Positions 32,945-45,483 of a stretch of 64,000 bases of DNA are shown here, piece after piece. Each line of letters opens with the position of its first letter. Within the stretch, counting starts at the first letter, position 1. The translations under genes were made by a program, and so were the position numbers. The stretch is from Pythium myriotylum (taxonomy: Eukaryota; Oomycota; Peronosporomycetes; Pythiales; Pythiaceae). Location of the stretch: assembly GCA_023091665.1 (NCBI GenBank), contig JALJCQ010000012.1, positions 2,542,001 to 2,606,000 on the forward strand. Direction: 5' to 3'. Under the pieces are notes generated by a model. The model ran no database searches, had not been told where the DNA came from, and saw only the letters and a program-made list of their open reading frames with translations.

Positions 32945-35900
32945 ACTCGCAGCTCCCGCTGGTTCGGTCGGCGAGTGGTGCGCAAGATGCATGGTCAAGA
33001 CTGGAAGAACACTTCGAGAAGAAGAGCCTTGCCAACAAGCTCTTTCTTCGTCGTCGTTTCTTCACGACCATGATGGAAGAAGGTGACGATGTGCTCACGC
33101 ACATCAACAAGCTCAAGACCCTGGCGGAGCAACTCGACGCAGTCGGCGCTCCGGTCAGCGAAGACGACTTGGTGATCACGCTTCTCGGCAGTCTCAGCGA
33201 GTCGTACCAGTTCCTCATCACGGCGTTGGAGTCGCGTGTCGATGCGCTCACGTGGGAACTCGTGACGTCTCGGCTGCTCCATGAAGACATGAAGCGCAAG
33301 GAGCAAGGTGGCGACGGAGCCACGCTTGGGCAAGCGTTCATGACAAGTGACGCGAAGCCCAAGGGCCGTGCAGTCAAGAAGACTGGCACGTGCAACTACT
33401 GCGGCAAGATCGGTCATTGGGCCGCGGAGTGCCACTCGCGTGTCAAGGACAACGGCAACGGCAACGCCAACGCCAACTCCGGCGGCAACGGCAACGGAAA
33501 CGGCAACGGCAACCCTCGGCAACGGTTCCAGCGAGCGAACCTTGCGCGAGATGAAGACCCCGGCGAGTACCTGTTCTCGGTCGGGAAGACCCAAGGCAAG
33601 TCGAGTCAATCCACGGCGTGGTTGGTCGACTCGGGTGCGACTCAGCACATGTCGCGAACCAAGCAGTTCATGATGAACTACAAGAAGATTGACCCAGTCG
33701 ACGTGCATCTGGCCGATGATGGCACGGTCCAAGCAGTTGGCGTGGGAGACATTCTCATGTCGATGAAGACTCCAAGCGGTGTCAAGAAGGGTTTGCTCAC
33801 CAACGTGTGGCATATCCCCAAGCTCAGCCGCAACCTGTTCTCGGTCGGAAGATTCACGGAGGACGTTGCTCCCGTGACGTTCGACAAGGACGGTTGCTTC
33901 GTCGTTCTCAAGGGCGCCAAGCGGACCATCGGCACTCGAATCGGCAAGGGTCTGTTCAAGCTCAACATGTCTCCAGTGTCGATTGAAGCAGCCCACGCCG
34001 CCAGTGCAAGACGAGGTCGCGCCATGTCCAAGTCGTACCTGTGGCACCTCCGACTCGGTCATATCGGCTTCAGCGGACTCGAAGCCATCGTCAAGAAGGA
34101 CCTCGCCGACGGACTCGATATCGGGTCTGTGCAGGAATGGGAGGTCTGTGAAGGCTGTGCACTCGGCAAGCTGACTCGCGTCAAGTTCCAGTCGGGCACG
34201 ACCAAGCGGTCTGCGAATCTGCTTGACGTCGTGTACAGCGATGTGGCCGGCCCCATGAAGACCCCGACTTTCGGCGGCATGAAGTACTTTGCCACCTTCA
34301 CCGACGACAAGTCTCGACTGTGCAAGTTGTACCTGATGCGGTCCAAGGACGAAGTCTACGACAAGTTCGTCGAGTTCGTCAACTGGGCCGAGAACCAAAC
34401 CGGTCGTCGAGTCAAGGTGCTTCGAACCGACGGCGGCGGCGAGTACCAGTCGGCCAAGCTTGCCAAGTTCTGCCGCAAGCGTGGCATCGAGCACGACGTC
34501 ACGCCGCCATACACGCCTCAGTTGAACGGTGTGGCGGAGCGCATGAACCGAACCATCGGTGAGTGTGGTCGTTGCAAGCTCCACCATGCCAACTTGTCCG
34601 ACGAGTACTGGGGCGAAGCCGTCATGACTGCAGTCGAAGTTCGCAACCGACTTCCGACCCGCGCTCAAGACTTGTACAAGTCGCCGTACGAAGAATGGTA
34701 CGGGAAGAAGCCCTTGCTCGCCAACTTCAAGGTGTTCGGCTGCCATGCGTACGTCCACGTGCCCAAGGAGAAGCGGTCGAAGTTCGACGCCCGAGCCATC
34801 TTGTGTCGGTTCCTCGGCTACTCGGACCACGAGAAGGCGTATCGGTTCGAAGAAATCGCAGCCGGTCGGATCGTCATCAGTCGAGACGCGCAGTTCATGG
34901 AAGACACGTTCGACGATGGCAAGCGCGAAGAACCCTGGAGCAAGTCCGTCGAGTTCCGCGATGATGAAGATCAAGATGATGAAGACATGGGTGAGCAGCC
35001 AGCCTCACCAGCACCAAGTCAGCGCAGCTACGAGCGACCGGAGAGGCAACAGGGCCAGCGGTCGCAGCGTCCAGCAGCACCAGCATCGGCCCAGCAGCCG
35101 AATGTCGACTACGCACCAGGGTCCAAGCGCCACTCTCGCACGCACTCGCTCGAGAACCTGGCTGAACCGCCAGTTGAGAAGCGCTACGGACGTGTTGGTC
35201 GCACAAGTGGTGCGACTCCACCACCCACGCAAGGTTCAAGGACATCGCTCGAAGATCTGTCTGCACTGCTCACGTCGATCGAAGAGGAAGGCGTAGAAGA
35301 TGAAGACGAAGAAGGCGAAGACGTGCAAGAACAAGGGGGAGAAGATCAAGATCACGATCTCGAAGAGTTTGCTCTCGTCGTGAATTCAGGGGGAGAGTTG
35401 CCGACATCGTTCAAGTCGGCGATGGAATCCGACGACGCCAGCAACTGGAAGGAAGCCTGCGACTCCGAGCTCGAGTCGCTCAAGAAGAACGAGACCTGGG
35501 ACCTAGTCCCTTTGCCAGCCGGACGCAAGGCCATCACCAGCAAGTGGGTGTTCAAGGTCAAGGAAACCGCCGAAGGACTCGTCGAACGGTACAAGGCTCG
35601 ACTCGTTGCCAAGGGGTTCCTGCAGAAGTACGGCATCGACTTCGAAGAGACGTTCGCACCCGTCGCCAAGTTCACGTCGATCCGAACCATCCTCAGCATC
35701 GCCGCTCGACACAAGCTCATGATCCATCAGATGGATGTCAAGACGGCGTTCCTGAACGGCAACCTCGACGAAGAAATCTACATGAAGCAACCCGAAGGCT
35801 TCGTCGACCAGCGCCACACCGACTACGTGTGCAAGCTCAAGCGCTCGCTCTACGGTCTCAAGCAGTCGCCACGCATGTGGAACCAGACCATCGACGCCTT

Positions 35901-37023
35901 CATGCGCAAGGTCGGCTTCACCAAGTGCGAGATGGACCACTGCGTGTACGTCAAGCGGAGCGGCTCAGCGATGATCTTCGTGGTGATCTACGTCGACGAC
36001 CTCATCCTCGCCTGCAACAGCCTCGAGTTGCTCACGGCGACCAAGCGTGCACTCAGCGAACGCTTCGAGATGTCCGACCTCGGCGAACTCAAGTACTGCC
36101 TCGGCATGGAAGTTGATCAAGACCCCAAGTCCGGCGACGTGACCATGCGGCAGACCAAGTTCCTGCAGTCGATCCTGACCAAGTTCGGCATGCAAGACTG
36201 CAAACCAGTGAGGACCCCTCAAGACCCCGGACTCAAGCTGACCAAGGCCATGTGCGAAGGTGGTTGCAAGCACGAAGACACCATGAAGAACGTGCCGTAC
36301 CGAAGTGCAGTCGGCGCACTCATGTACCTCATGGTCGGCACTCGACCAGACCTCGCAGCGGCAGTCGGCACACTCAGCCAGTTCGCCGCGGACCCGTGTC
36401 CAACACATTGGCAAGCTCTCAAGCGTGTGCTCCGGTATCTGCAAGCGACTCCGACGTACGGCCTGCAGTTCTCGGCATCGCACGACGGAAGACTGGTCGG
36501 CTACTCCGACGCCGACTGGGCTGGCGACATCGAGTCACGTCGAAGCACCAGCGGCTACGTGTTCATGCTCAACGGCGGATGCATCAGCTGGCGCAGCAAG
36601 AAGCAGCGAACTGTCGCCCTCTCCTCGACCGAAGCAGAGTACATGGCTCTATCGGAAGCGATCCAAGAAGCCGTGTGGCTCAAGGCGTTCCTGTGCGAAC
36701 TCGGCGAAGTTGCAAGCGACCAAGCGCTCACGGTGTACGAAGACAACCAAGGTGCGATCGCGTTGGCCAAGAACCCCGAGTTCCACAAGCGCACCAAGCA
36801 CATCGACATTCGCTACCACTTCGTTCGTGAGAAGGTCGAGGACGGCCAAGTGTGTCTGCAGTATTGCCCGACCCAAGACATGCTTGCCGACATCATGACC
36901 AAGCCGATCCCCACTGTCCAGTTCGACGTGCTCCGCACCAAGCTTGGTGTTCAAGACGCAGTCGAGTCGAGGGGGAGTGTTGAAGATGATGCGCCTCGAA
37001 CCCAGCGTCATCATTCCAGTTGA
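32945..37023 (+). pseudogene. Copia polyprotein lacking the Gag N-terminus (residues 92-1459)
   Basis: Open frame of 1358 codons from S92 to the normal stop in the 3' LTR. The first 91 residues, the 5' LTR and the primer site are missing, and the break is exactly at an antisense LTR end (ACTCG). The zinc knuckle, DSG, HHCC, DDE, YVDD and RNase H residues are all present. Ten residues of the acidic linker are deleted after FRDDED (near 34962-34970), and the N/G linker reads NANAN. The upstream antisense LTR is open in this frame too, but offers no ATG, so expression is doubtful. Confidence 0.85.
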
Positions 37024-37320
37024 AGCTCGGCAGTTGAAGCTCGGCTGTAGAAGATTCTCCTGCAGAAGATTCTCCGTGGAAGATTCGACATGTGGAAGAT
37101 TCTCCGTCTGGTTCTGGTTTGAATCCAGTGCCACCCATCGACTTCGTTGAAGTATCCACGAAGTCACTTCATGTTTGCATATGTTTACGATAGGTAGGAC
37201 ATACATTTGATTATGGTAGCGTAGGACACACACAGACGGCTTAGAGGTAGCAGCAGCGAACTAAGTCCCGATCAGTTCACTTTGCATTTTGCATCCCACC
37301 AACCAAGCGACCTTCCAACA
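36978..37320 (+). repeat. Family 1 LTR, 343 bp (3' LTR)
   Basis: Follows the polypurine tract. Class A, one 16-bp unit, with a private GATCAGTTCAC base near its end. The right flank TGTTG is antisense RT sequence. Confidence 0.9.
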
Positions 37321-39178
37321 TGTTGCAGGCGAGGATGAGGTCGTCGACGTAGATCACCACGAAGATCATCGCTGAGCCGCTCCGCTTGACGTACACGCAG
37401 TGGTCCATCTCGCACTTGGTGAAGCCGACCTTGCGCATGAAGGCGTCGATGGTCTGGTTCCACATGCGGGGCGACTGCTTGAGACCGTAGAGCGAGCGCT
37501 TGAGCTTGCACACGTAGTCCGGGTGGCGCTGGTCGACGAAGCCTTCGGGCTGCTTCATGTAGATTTCTTCGTCGAGGTTGCCGTTCAGGAACGCCGTCTT
37601 GACATCCATCTGATGGATCATGAGCTTGTGTCGAGCGGCGATGCTGAGGATGGTGCGGATCGACGTGAACTTGGCGACGGGTGCGAATGTCTCTTCGAAG
37701 TCGATGCCGTACTTCTGCAGGAACCCCTTGGCAACGAGTCGAGCCTTGTACCGCTCGACGAGTCCTTCGGCGGTTTCCTTGACCTTGAACACCCACTTGC
37801 TGGTGATGGCCTTGCGTCCGGCTGGCAAAGGGACTAGGTCCCAGGTCTCGTTCTTCTTGAGCGACTCGAGCTCGGAGTCGCAGGCTTCCTTCCAGTTGCT
37901 GGCGTCGTCGGATTCCATCGCCGACTTGAACGATGTCGGCAACTCTCCCCCTGAATTCACGACGAGAGCAAACTCTTCGAGATCGTAATCTTGGTCTTCC
38001 CCCCCTTGTTCTTGCACGTCTTCGCCTTCTTCATCTTCATCTTCTATGCCTTCCTCTTCGATCGACGTGAGCAGTGCAGACAGATCTTCGAGCGATGTCC
38101 TTGGACCTTGCGTGGGTGGTGGAGTCGCACCACTTGTGCGACCAACCCGTCCGTAGCGCTTCTCAACTGGCGGTTCAGCCAGGTTCTCGAGCGAGTGCGT
38201 GCGAGAGTGGCGCTTGGACCCTGGTGCGTAGTCGACATTCGGCTGCTGGGCCGATGCTGGTGCTGCTGGACGCTGCGACCGCTGGCCCTGTTGCCACTCC
38301 GGTCGCTCGTAGCTGCGCTGACTTGGTGCTGGTGAGGCTGGCTGCTCACCCATGTCTTCATCATCTTGGTTGTCGGTTGCTTCATCTTGATCTTCATCAT
38401 CTTCATCGTCGCGGAACTCGACGGACTTGCTCCAGGGTTCTTCGCGCTTGCCATCGTCGAATGTGTCTTCCATGAACTGCGCGTCTCGACTGATGACGAT
38501 CCGGCCGGTTGCGATTTCTTCAAACCGATACGCCTTCTCGTGGTCCGAGTAGCCGAGGAACCGACACAAGATGGCTCGGGCGTCGAACTTCGACCGCTTC
38601 TCCTTGGGCACGTGGACGTACGCATGGCAGCCGAACACCTTGAAGTTGGCGAGCAAGGGCTTCTTCCCGTACCATTCTTCGTACGGCGACTTGTACAAGT
38701 CTTGAGCGCGGGTCGGAAGTCGGTTGCGAACTTCGACTGCAGTCATGACGGCTTCGCCCCAGTACTCGTCGGACAAGTTGGCATGGTGGAGCTTGCAGCG
38801 ACCACACTCACCGATGGTTCGGTTCATGCGCTCCGCCACACCGTTCAACTGAGGCGTGTATGGCGGCGTGACATCGTGCTCGATGCCATGCTTGCGACAG
38901 AACTTGGCAAGCTTGGCCGACTGGTACTCGCCGCCGCCGTCGGTTCGAAGCACCTTGACTCGACGACCGGTTTGGTTCTCGGCCCAGTTGACGAACTCGA
39001 CGAACTTGTCGTAGACTTCGTCCTTGGACCGCACGAGGTACAACTTGCACAGTCGAGACTTGTCGTCGGTGAAGGTGGCAAAGTACTTCATGCCGCCGAA
39101 AGTCGGAGTCTTCATAGGGCCGGCCACATCGCTGTACACGACGTCAAGCAGATTCGCAGACCGCTTGGTCGTGCCCGA
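37277..39178 (-). pseudogene. Antisense integrase-RT fragment between two sense LTRs (residues 507-1125)
   Basis: Minus-strand frame from S507 (TCGGG) through integrase D523/D586/E622, the linker, RT D1031 and YVDD, to N1125, then 14 codons into the LTR ([14 protein letters not shown]). It is the same segment, with the same end points, as the repeated piece of array 2, but inverted. RNase H is absent. Confidence 0.85.
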
Positions 39179-39537
39179 TGTTGAAGATGATGCGCCTCGA
39201 ACCCAGCGTCATCATTCCAGTTGAAGCTCGGCAGTTGAAGCTCGGCTGTAGAAGATTCTCCTGCAGAAGATTCTCCGTGGAAGATTCGACATGTGGAAGA
39301 TTCGACATGTGGAAGATTCTCCGTCTGGTTCTGGTTTGAATCCAGTGCCACCCATCGACTTCGTTGAAGTATCCACGAAGTCAGTTTATGTTTGCATATG
39401 TTTACGATAGGTAGGACATACATTTGATTATGGTAGCGTAGGACACACACAGACGGCTTAGAGGTAGCAGTAGCGAACTAAGTCCCGATCAATTCACTTT
39501 GCATTTTGCATCCCACCAACCAAGCGACCTTCCAACA
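39179..39537 (+). repeat. Family 1 5' LTR, 359 bp
   Basis: Class B, followed directly by a primer site. The left flank CCCGA is the complement of the TCGGG that begins each array 2 coding unit. Confidence 0.9.
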
Positions 39538-39550
39538 GGTTATGAGCCCA
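39538..39550 (+). promoter_or_regulatory. Primer binding site
   Basis: GGTTATGAGCCCA directly after the LTR, identical to the sites at 24597 and 32585, and containing the first ATG at 39542. Confidence 0.75.
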
Positions 39551-42500
39551 AGCCCAGCCGACTCTGCCTCCACCGACTTCGCCTCCCCAGCCTTCGCCAT
39601 GGATTCGACCACCCCAGCCCGCATCAACAAGTTCGACGGAACCAACTTCCACACATGGAAGTTCAAGATGCAGATGGTGCTCGAAGAACGCGACGTCTGG
39701 GAAGTTGTCTGTGGAGAGGTCAAACTCGAGCAGTGCCAGACCGACGCGGACCGAGCCCTCTTCAAGAAGAAGTCTCGCAAGGCGCTCGCGATGATCTGTC
39801 TCGCGATGGAAGACTCGCAGCTCCCGCTGGTTCGGTCGGCGAGTGGTGCGCAAGATGCATGGTCAAGACTGGAAGAACACTTCGAGAAGAAGAGCCTTGC
39901 CAACAAGCTCTTTCTTCGTCGTCGTTTCTTCACGACCATGATGGAAGAAGGTGACGATGTGCTCACGCACATCAACAAGCTCAAGACCCTGGCGGAGCAA
40001 CTCGACGCAGTCGGCGCTCCGGTCAGCGAAGACGACTTGGTGATCACGCTTCTCGGCAGTCTCAGCGAGTCGTACCAGTTCCTCATCACGGCGTTGGAGT
40101 CGCGTGTCGATGCGCTCACGTGGGAACTCGTGACGTCTCGGCTGCTCCATGAAGACATGAAGCGCAAGGAGCAAGGTGGCGACGGAGCCACGCTTGGGCA
40201 AGCGTTCATGACAAGTGACGCGAAGCCCAAGGGCCGTGCAGTCAAGAAGACTGGCACGTGCAACTACTGCGGCAAGATCGGTCATTGGGCCGCGGAGTGC
40301 CACTCGCGTGTCAAGGACAACGGCAACGGCAACGGCAACTCCGGCGGCAACGGCAACGGCAACGGAAACGGCAACCCTCGGCAACGGTTCCAGCGAGCCA
40401 ACCTTGCGCGAGATGAAGACCCCGGCGAGTACCTGTTCTCGGTCGGGAAGACCCAAGGCAAGTCGAGTCAATCCACGGCGTGGTTGGTCGACTCGGGTGC
40501 GACTCAGCACATGTCGCGAACCAAGCAGTTCATGATGAACTACAAGAAGATTGACCCAGTCGACGTGCATCTGGCCGATGATGGCACGGTCCAAGCGGTT
40601 GGCGTGGGAGACATTCTCATGTCGATGAAGACTCCAAGCGGTGTCAAGAAGGGTTTGCTCACCAACGTGTGGCATATCCCCAAGCTCAGCCGCAACCTGT
40701 TCTCGGTCGGAAGATTCACGGAGGACGTTGCTCCCGTGACGTTCGACAAGGACGGTTGCTTCGTCGTTCTCAAGGGCGCCAAGCGGACCATCGGCACTCG
40801 TATCGGCAAGGGTCTGTTCAAGCTCAACATGTCTCCAGTGTCGACTGAAGCAGCCCACGCCGCCAGTGCAAGACGAGGTCGCGCCATGTCCAAGTCGTAC
40901 CTGTGGCACCTCCGACTCGGTCACATCGGCTTCAGCGGTCTCGAAGCCATCGTCAAGAAGGACCTCGCCGACGGACTCGATATCGGGTCTGTGCAGGAGT
41001 GGGAGGTCTGTGAAGGCTGTGCACTCGGCAAGCTGACTCGCGTCAAGTTCCAGTCGGGCACGACCAAGCGGTCTGCGAATCTGCTTGACGTCGTGTACAG
41101 CGATGTGGCCGGCCCTATGAAGACTCCGACTTTCGGCGGCATGAAGTACTTTGCCACCTTCACCGACGACAAGTCTCGACTGTGCAAGTTGTACCTCGTG
41201 CGGTCCAAGGACGAAGTCTACGACAAGTTCGTCGAGTTCGTCAACTGGGCCGAGAACCAAACCGGTCGTCGAGTCAAGGTGCTTCGAACCGACGGCGGCG
41301 GCGAGTACCAGTCGGCCAAGCTTGCCAAGTTCTGCCGCAAGCGTGGCATCGAGCACGATGTCACGCCGCCATACACGCCTCAGTTGAACGGTGTGGCGGA
41401 GCGCATGAACCGAACCATCGGTGAGTGTGGTCGCTGCAAGCTCCACCATGCCAACTTGTCCGACGAGTACTGGGGCGAAGCCGTCATGACTGCAGTCGAA
41501 GTTCGCAACCGACTTCCGACCCGCGCTCAAGACTTGTACAAGTCGCCGTACGAAGAATGGTACGGGAAGAAGCCCTTGCTCGCCAACTTCAAGGTGTTCG
41601 GCTGCCATGCGTACGTCCACGTGCCCAAGGAGAAGCGGTCGAAGTTCGACGCCCGAGCCATCTTGTGTCGGTTCCTCGGCTACTCGGACCACGAGAAGGC
41701 GTATCGGTTTGAAGAAATCGCAACCGGCCGGATCGTCATCAGTCGAGACGCGCAGTTCATGGAAGACACATTCGACGATGGCAAGCGCGAAGAACCCTGG
41801 AGCAAGTCCGTCGAGTTCCGCGACGATGAAGATGATGAAGATCAAGATGAAGCAACCGACAACCAAGATGATGAAGACATGGGTGAGCAGCCAGCCTCAC
41901 CAGCACCAAGTCAGCGCAGCTACGAGCGACCGGAGTGGCAACAGGGCCAGCGGTCGCAGCGTCCAGCAGCACCAGCATCGGCCCAGCAGCCGAATGTCGA
42001 CTACGCACCAGGGTCCAAGCGCCACTCTCGCACGCACTCGCTCGAGAACCTGGCTGAACCGCCAGTTGAGAAGCGCTACGGACGGGTTGGTCGCACAAGT
42101 GGTGCGACTCCACCACCCACGCAAGGTCCAAGGACATCGCTCGAAGATCTGTCTGCACTGCTCACGTCGATCGAAGAGGAAGGCATAGAAGATGAAGATG
42201 AAGAAGGCGAAGACGTGCAAGAACAAGGGGGAGAAGACCAAGATTACGATCTCGAAGAGTTTGCTCTCGTCGTGAATTCAGGGGGAGAGTTGCCGACATC
42301 GTTCAAGTCGGCGATGGAATCCGACGACGCCAGCAACTGGAAGGAAGCCTGCGACTCCGAGCTCGAGTCGCTCAAGAAGAACGAGACCTGGGACCTAGTC
42401 CCTTTGCCAGCCGGACGCAAGGCCATCACCAGCAAGTGGGTGTTCAAGGTCAAGGAAACCGCCGAAGGACTCGTCGAGCGGTACAAGGCTCGACTCGTTG

Positions 42501-42955
42501 CCAAGGGGTTCCTGCAGAAGTACGGCATCGACTTCGAAGAGACATTCGCACCCGTCGCCAAGTTCACGTCGATCCGCACCATCCTCAGCATCGCCGCTCG
42601 ACACAAGCTCATGATCCATCAGATGGATGTCAAGACGGCGTTCCTGAACGGCAACCTCGACGAAGAAATCTACATGAAGCAGCCCGAAGGCTTCGTCGAC
42701 CAGCGCCACCCGGACTACGTGTGCAAGCTCAAGCGCTCGCTCTACGGTCTCAAGCAGTCGCCCCGCATGTGGAACCAGACCATCGACGCCTTCATGCGCA
42801 AGGTCGGCTTCACCAAGTGCGAGATGGACCACTGCGTGTACGTCAAGCGGAGCGGCTCAGCGATGATCTTCGTGGTGATCTACGTCGACGACCTCATCCT
42901 CGCCTGCAACATGTTGGAAGGTCGCTTGGTTGGTGGGATGCAAAATGCAAAGTGA
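39542..42955 (+). CDS. gag-pol: Copia polyprotein, Gag to RT incl. YVDD, ending in an antisense LTR
   Basis: An open frame of 1137 residues from the ATG in the primer site (alternative GCCATGG start at 39599). All Gag, protease and integrase motifs are present, the N/G linker is two residues shorter than in the intact copy, and RT extends past YVDD to N1125. It then runs 14 codons into the LTR at 42912 ([14 protein letters not shown]). RNase H and the RT connection are missing here; the sequence downstream repeats from residue 507 in array 2. Confidence 0.85.
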   Translation: MSPSPADSASTDFASPAFAMDSTTPARINKFDGTNFHTWKFKMQMVLEERDVWEVVCGEVKLEQCQTDADRALFKKKSRKALAMICLAMEDSQLPLVRSASGAQDAWSRLEEHFEKKSLANKLFLRRRFFTTMMEEGDDVLTHINKLKTLAEQLDAVGAPVSEDDLVITLLGSLSESYQFLITALESRVDALTWELVTSRLLHEDMKRKEQGGDGATLGQAFMTSDAKPKGRAVKKTGTCNYCGKIGHWAAECHSRVKDNGNGNGNSGGNGNGNGNGNPRQRFQRANLARDEDPGEYLFSVGKTQGKSSQSTAWLVDSGATQHMSRTKQFMMNYKKIDPVDVHLADDGTVQAVGVGDILMSMKTPSGVKKGLLTNVWHIPKLSRNLFSVGRFTEDVAPVTFDKDGCFVVLKGAKRTIGTRIGKGLFKLNMSPVSTEAAHAASARRGRAMSKSYLWHLRLGHIGFSGLEAIVKKDLADGLDIGSVQEWEVCEGCALGKLTRVKFQSGTTKRSANLLDVVYSDVAGPMKTPTFGGMKYFATFTDDKSRLCKLYLVRSKDEVYDKFVEFVNWAENQTGRRVKVLRTDGGGEYQSAKLAKFCRKRGIEHDVTPPYTPQLNGVAERMNRTIGECGRCKLHHANLSDEYWGEAVMTAVEVRNRLPTRAQDLYKSPYEEWYGKKPLLANFKVFGCHAYVHVPKEKRSKFDARAILCRFLGYSDHEKAYRFEEIATGRIVISRDAQFMEDTFDDGKREEPWSKSVEFRDDEDDEDQDEATDNQDDEDMGEQPASPAPSQRSYERPEWQQGQRSQRPAAPASAQQPNVDYAPGSKRHSRTHSLENLAEPPVEKRYGRVGRTSGATPPPTQGPRTSLEDLSALLTSIEEEGIEDEDEEGEDVQEQGGEDQDYDLEEFALVVNSGGELPTSFKSAMESDDASNWKEACDSELESLKKNETWDLVPLPAGRKAITSKWVFKVKETAEGLVERYKARLVAKGFLQKYGIDFEETFAPVAKFTSIRTILSIAARHKLMIHQMDVKTAFLNGNLDEEIYMKQPEGFVDQRHPDYVCKLKRSLYGLKQSPRMWNQTIDAFMRKVGFTKCEMDHCVYVKRSGSAMIFVVIYVDDLILACNMLEGRLVGGMQNAK

Positions 42956-43268
42956 ATTGATCGGGACTTAGTTCGCTGCTGCTACCTCTAAGCCGTCTGT
43001 GTGTGTCCTACGCTACCATAATCAAATGTATGTCCTACCTATCGTAAACATATGCAAACATAAACTGACTTCGTGGATACTTCAACGAAGTCGATGGGTG
43101 GCACTGGATTCAAACCTGAACCAGACGGAGAATCTTCCACATGTCGAATCTTCCACGGAGAATCTTCCACGGAGAATCTTCTGCAGGAGAATCTTCTACA
43201 GCCGAGCTTCAACTGCCGAGCTTCAACTGGAATGATGACGCTGGGTTCGAGGCGCATCATCTTCAACA
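42912..43268 (-). repeat. Array 2 antisense LTR 1, 357 bp
   Basis: Class B. One 16-bp unit and two 14-bp CACGGAGAATCTTC units. It has a private CAAACCTGAACC base. Confidence 0.9.
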
Positions 43269-45170
43269 TCGGGCACGACCAAGCGGTCTGCGAATCTGCT
43301 TGACGTCGTGTACAGCGATGTGGCCGGCCCTATGAAGACTCCGACTTTCGGCGGCATGAAGTACTTTGCCACCTTCACCGACGACAAGTCTCGACTGTGC
43401 AAGTTGTACCTCGTGCGGTCCAAGGACGAAGTCTACGACAAGTTCGTCGAGTTCGTCAACTGGGCCGAGAACCAAACCGGTCGTCGAGTCAAGGTGCTTC
43501 GAACCGACGGCGGCGGCGAGTACCAGTCGGCCAAGCTTGCCAAGTTCTGCCGCAAGCGTGGCATCGAGCACGATGTCACGCCGCCATACACGCCTCAGTT
43601 GAACGGTGTGGCGGAGCGCATGAACCGAACCATCGGTGAGTGTGGTCGCTGCAAGCTCCACCATGCCAACTTGTCCGACGAGTACTGGGGCGAAGCCGTC
43701 ATGACTGCAGTCGAAGTTCGCAACCGACTTCCGACCCGCGCTCAAGACTTGTACAAGTCGCCGTACGAAGAATGGTACGGGAAGAAGCCCTTGCTCGCCA
43801 ACTTCAAGGTGTTCGGCTGCCATGCGTACGTCCACGTGCCCAAGGAGAAGCGGTCGAAGTTCGACGCCCGAGCCATCTTGTGTCGGTTCCTCGGCTACTC
43901 GGACCACGAGAAGGCGTATCGGTTTGAAGAAATCGCAACCGGCCGGATCGTCATCAGTCGAGACGCGCAGTTCATGGAAGACACATTCGACGATGGCAAG
44001 CGCGAAGAACCCTGGAGCAAGTCCGTCGAGTTCCGCGACGATGAAGATGATGAAGATCAAGATGAAGCAACCGACAACCAAGATGATGAAGACATGGGTG
44101 AGCAGCCAGCCTCACCAGCACCAAGTCAGCGCAGCTACGAGCGACCGGAGTGGCAACAGGGCCAGCGGTCGCAGCGTCCAGCAGCACCAGCATCGGCCCA
44201 GCAGCCGAATGTCGACTACGCACCAGGGTCCAAGCGCCACTCTCGCACGCACTCGCTCGAGAACCTGGCTGAACCGCCAGTTGAGAAGCGCTACGGACGG
44301 GTTGGTCGCACAAGTGGTGCGACTCCACCACCCACGCAAGGTCCAAGGACATCGCTCGAAGATCTGTCTGCACTGCTCACGTCGATCGAAGAGGAAGGCA
44401 TAGAAGATGAAGATGAAGAAGGCGAAGACGTGCAAGAACAAGGGGGAGAAGACCAAGATTACGATCTCGAAGAGTTTGCTCTCGTCGTGAATTCAGGGGG
44501 AGAGTTGCCGACATCGTTCAAGTCGGCGATGGAATCCGACGACGCCAGCAACTGGAAGGAAGCCTGCGACTCCGAGCTCGAGTCGCTCAAGAAGAACGAG
44601 ACCTGGGACCTAGTCCCTTTGCCAGCCGGACGCAAGGCCATCACCAGCAAGTGGGTGTTCAAGGTCAAGGAAACCGCCGAAGGACTCGTCGAGCGGTACA
44701 AGGCTCGACTCGTTGCCAAGGGGTTCCTGCAGAAGTACGGCATCGACTTCGAAGAGACATTCGCACCCGTCGCCAAGTTCACGTCGATCCGCACCATCCT
44801 CAGCATCGCCGCTCGACACAAGCTCATGATCCATCAGATGGATGTCAAGACGGCGTTCCTGAACGGCAACCTCGACGAAGAAATCTACATGAAGCAGCCC
44901 GAAGGCTTCGTCGACCAGCGCCACCCGGACTACGTGTGCAAGCTCAAGCGCTCGCTCTACGGTCTCAAGCAGTCGCCCCGCATGTGGAACCAGACCATCG
45001 ACGCCTTCATGCGCAAGGTCGGCTTCACCAAGTGCGAGATGGACCACTGCGTGTACGTCAAGCGGAGCGGCTCAGCGATGATCTTCGTGGTGATCTACGT
45101 CGACGACCTCATCCTCGCCTGCAACATGTTGGAAGGTCGCTTGGTTGGTGGGATGCAAAATGCAAAGTGA
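43269..45170 (+). pseudogene. Integrase/RT fragment, array 2 unit 1
   Basis: S507-N1125 in frame plus the 14-residue LTR tail. Integrase D523, D586, E622 and RT D1031, YVDD are intact. It lacks Gag, protease, HHCC and RNase H, and has no ATG before M528. Confidence 0.85.
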
Positions 45171-45483
45171 ATTGATCGGGACTTAGTTCGCTGCTGCTAC
45201 CTCTAAGCCGTCTGTGTGTGTCCTACGCTACCATAATCAAATGTATGTCCTACCTATCGTAAACATATGCAAACATAAACTGACTTCGTGGATACTTCAA
45301 CGAAGTCGATGGGTGGCACTGGATTCAAACCAGAACCAGACGGAGAATCTTCCACATGTCGAATCTTCCACGGAGAATCTTCCACGGAGAATCTTCTGCA
45401 GGAGAATCTTCTACAGCCGAGCTTCAACTGCCGAGCTTCAACTGGAATGATGACGCTGGGTTCGAGGCGCATCATCTTCAACA
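45127..45483 (-). repeat. Array 2 antisense LTR 2, 357 bp
   Basis: Same length class as LTR 1 and also reads GCTGCTGCTACC, where later units read GCTACTGCTACC. Confidence 0.9.

Noticed and set aside
42907..42917. CAACA|TGTTG at the array 2 junction as a two-LTR circle junction
   Set aside because: The CAACA here is internal RT sequence (TGCAACAGC in uncut copies), not an LTR end. The resemblance to an LTR-LTR joint is a coincidence of the target site.
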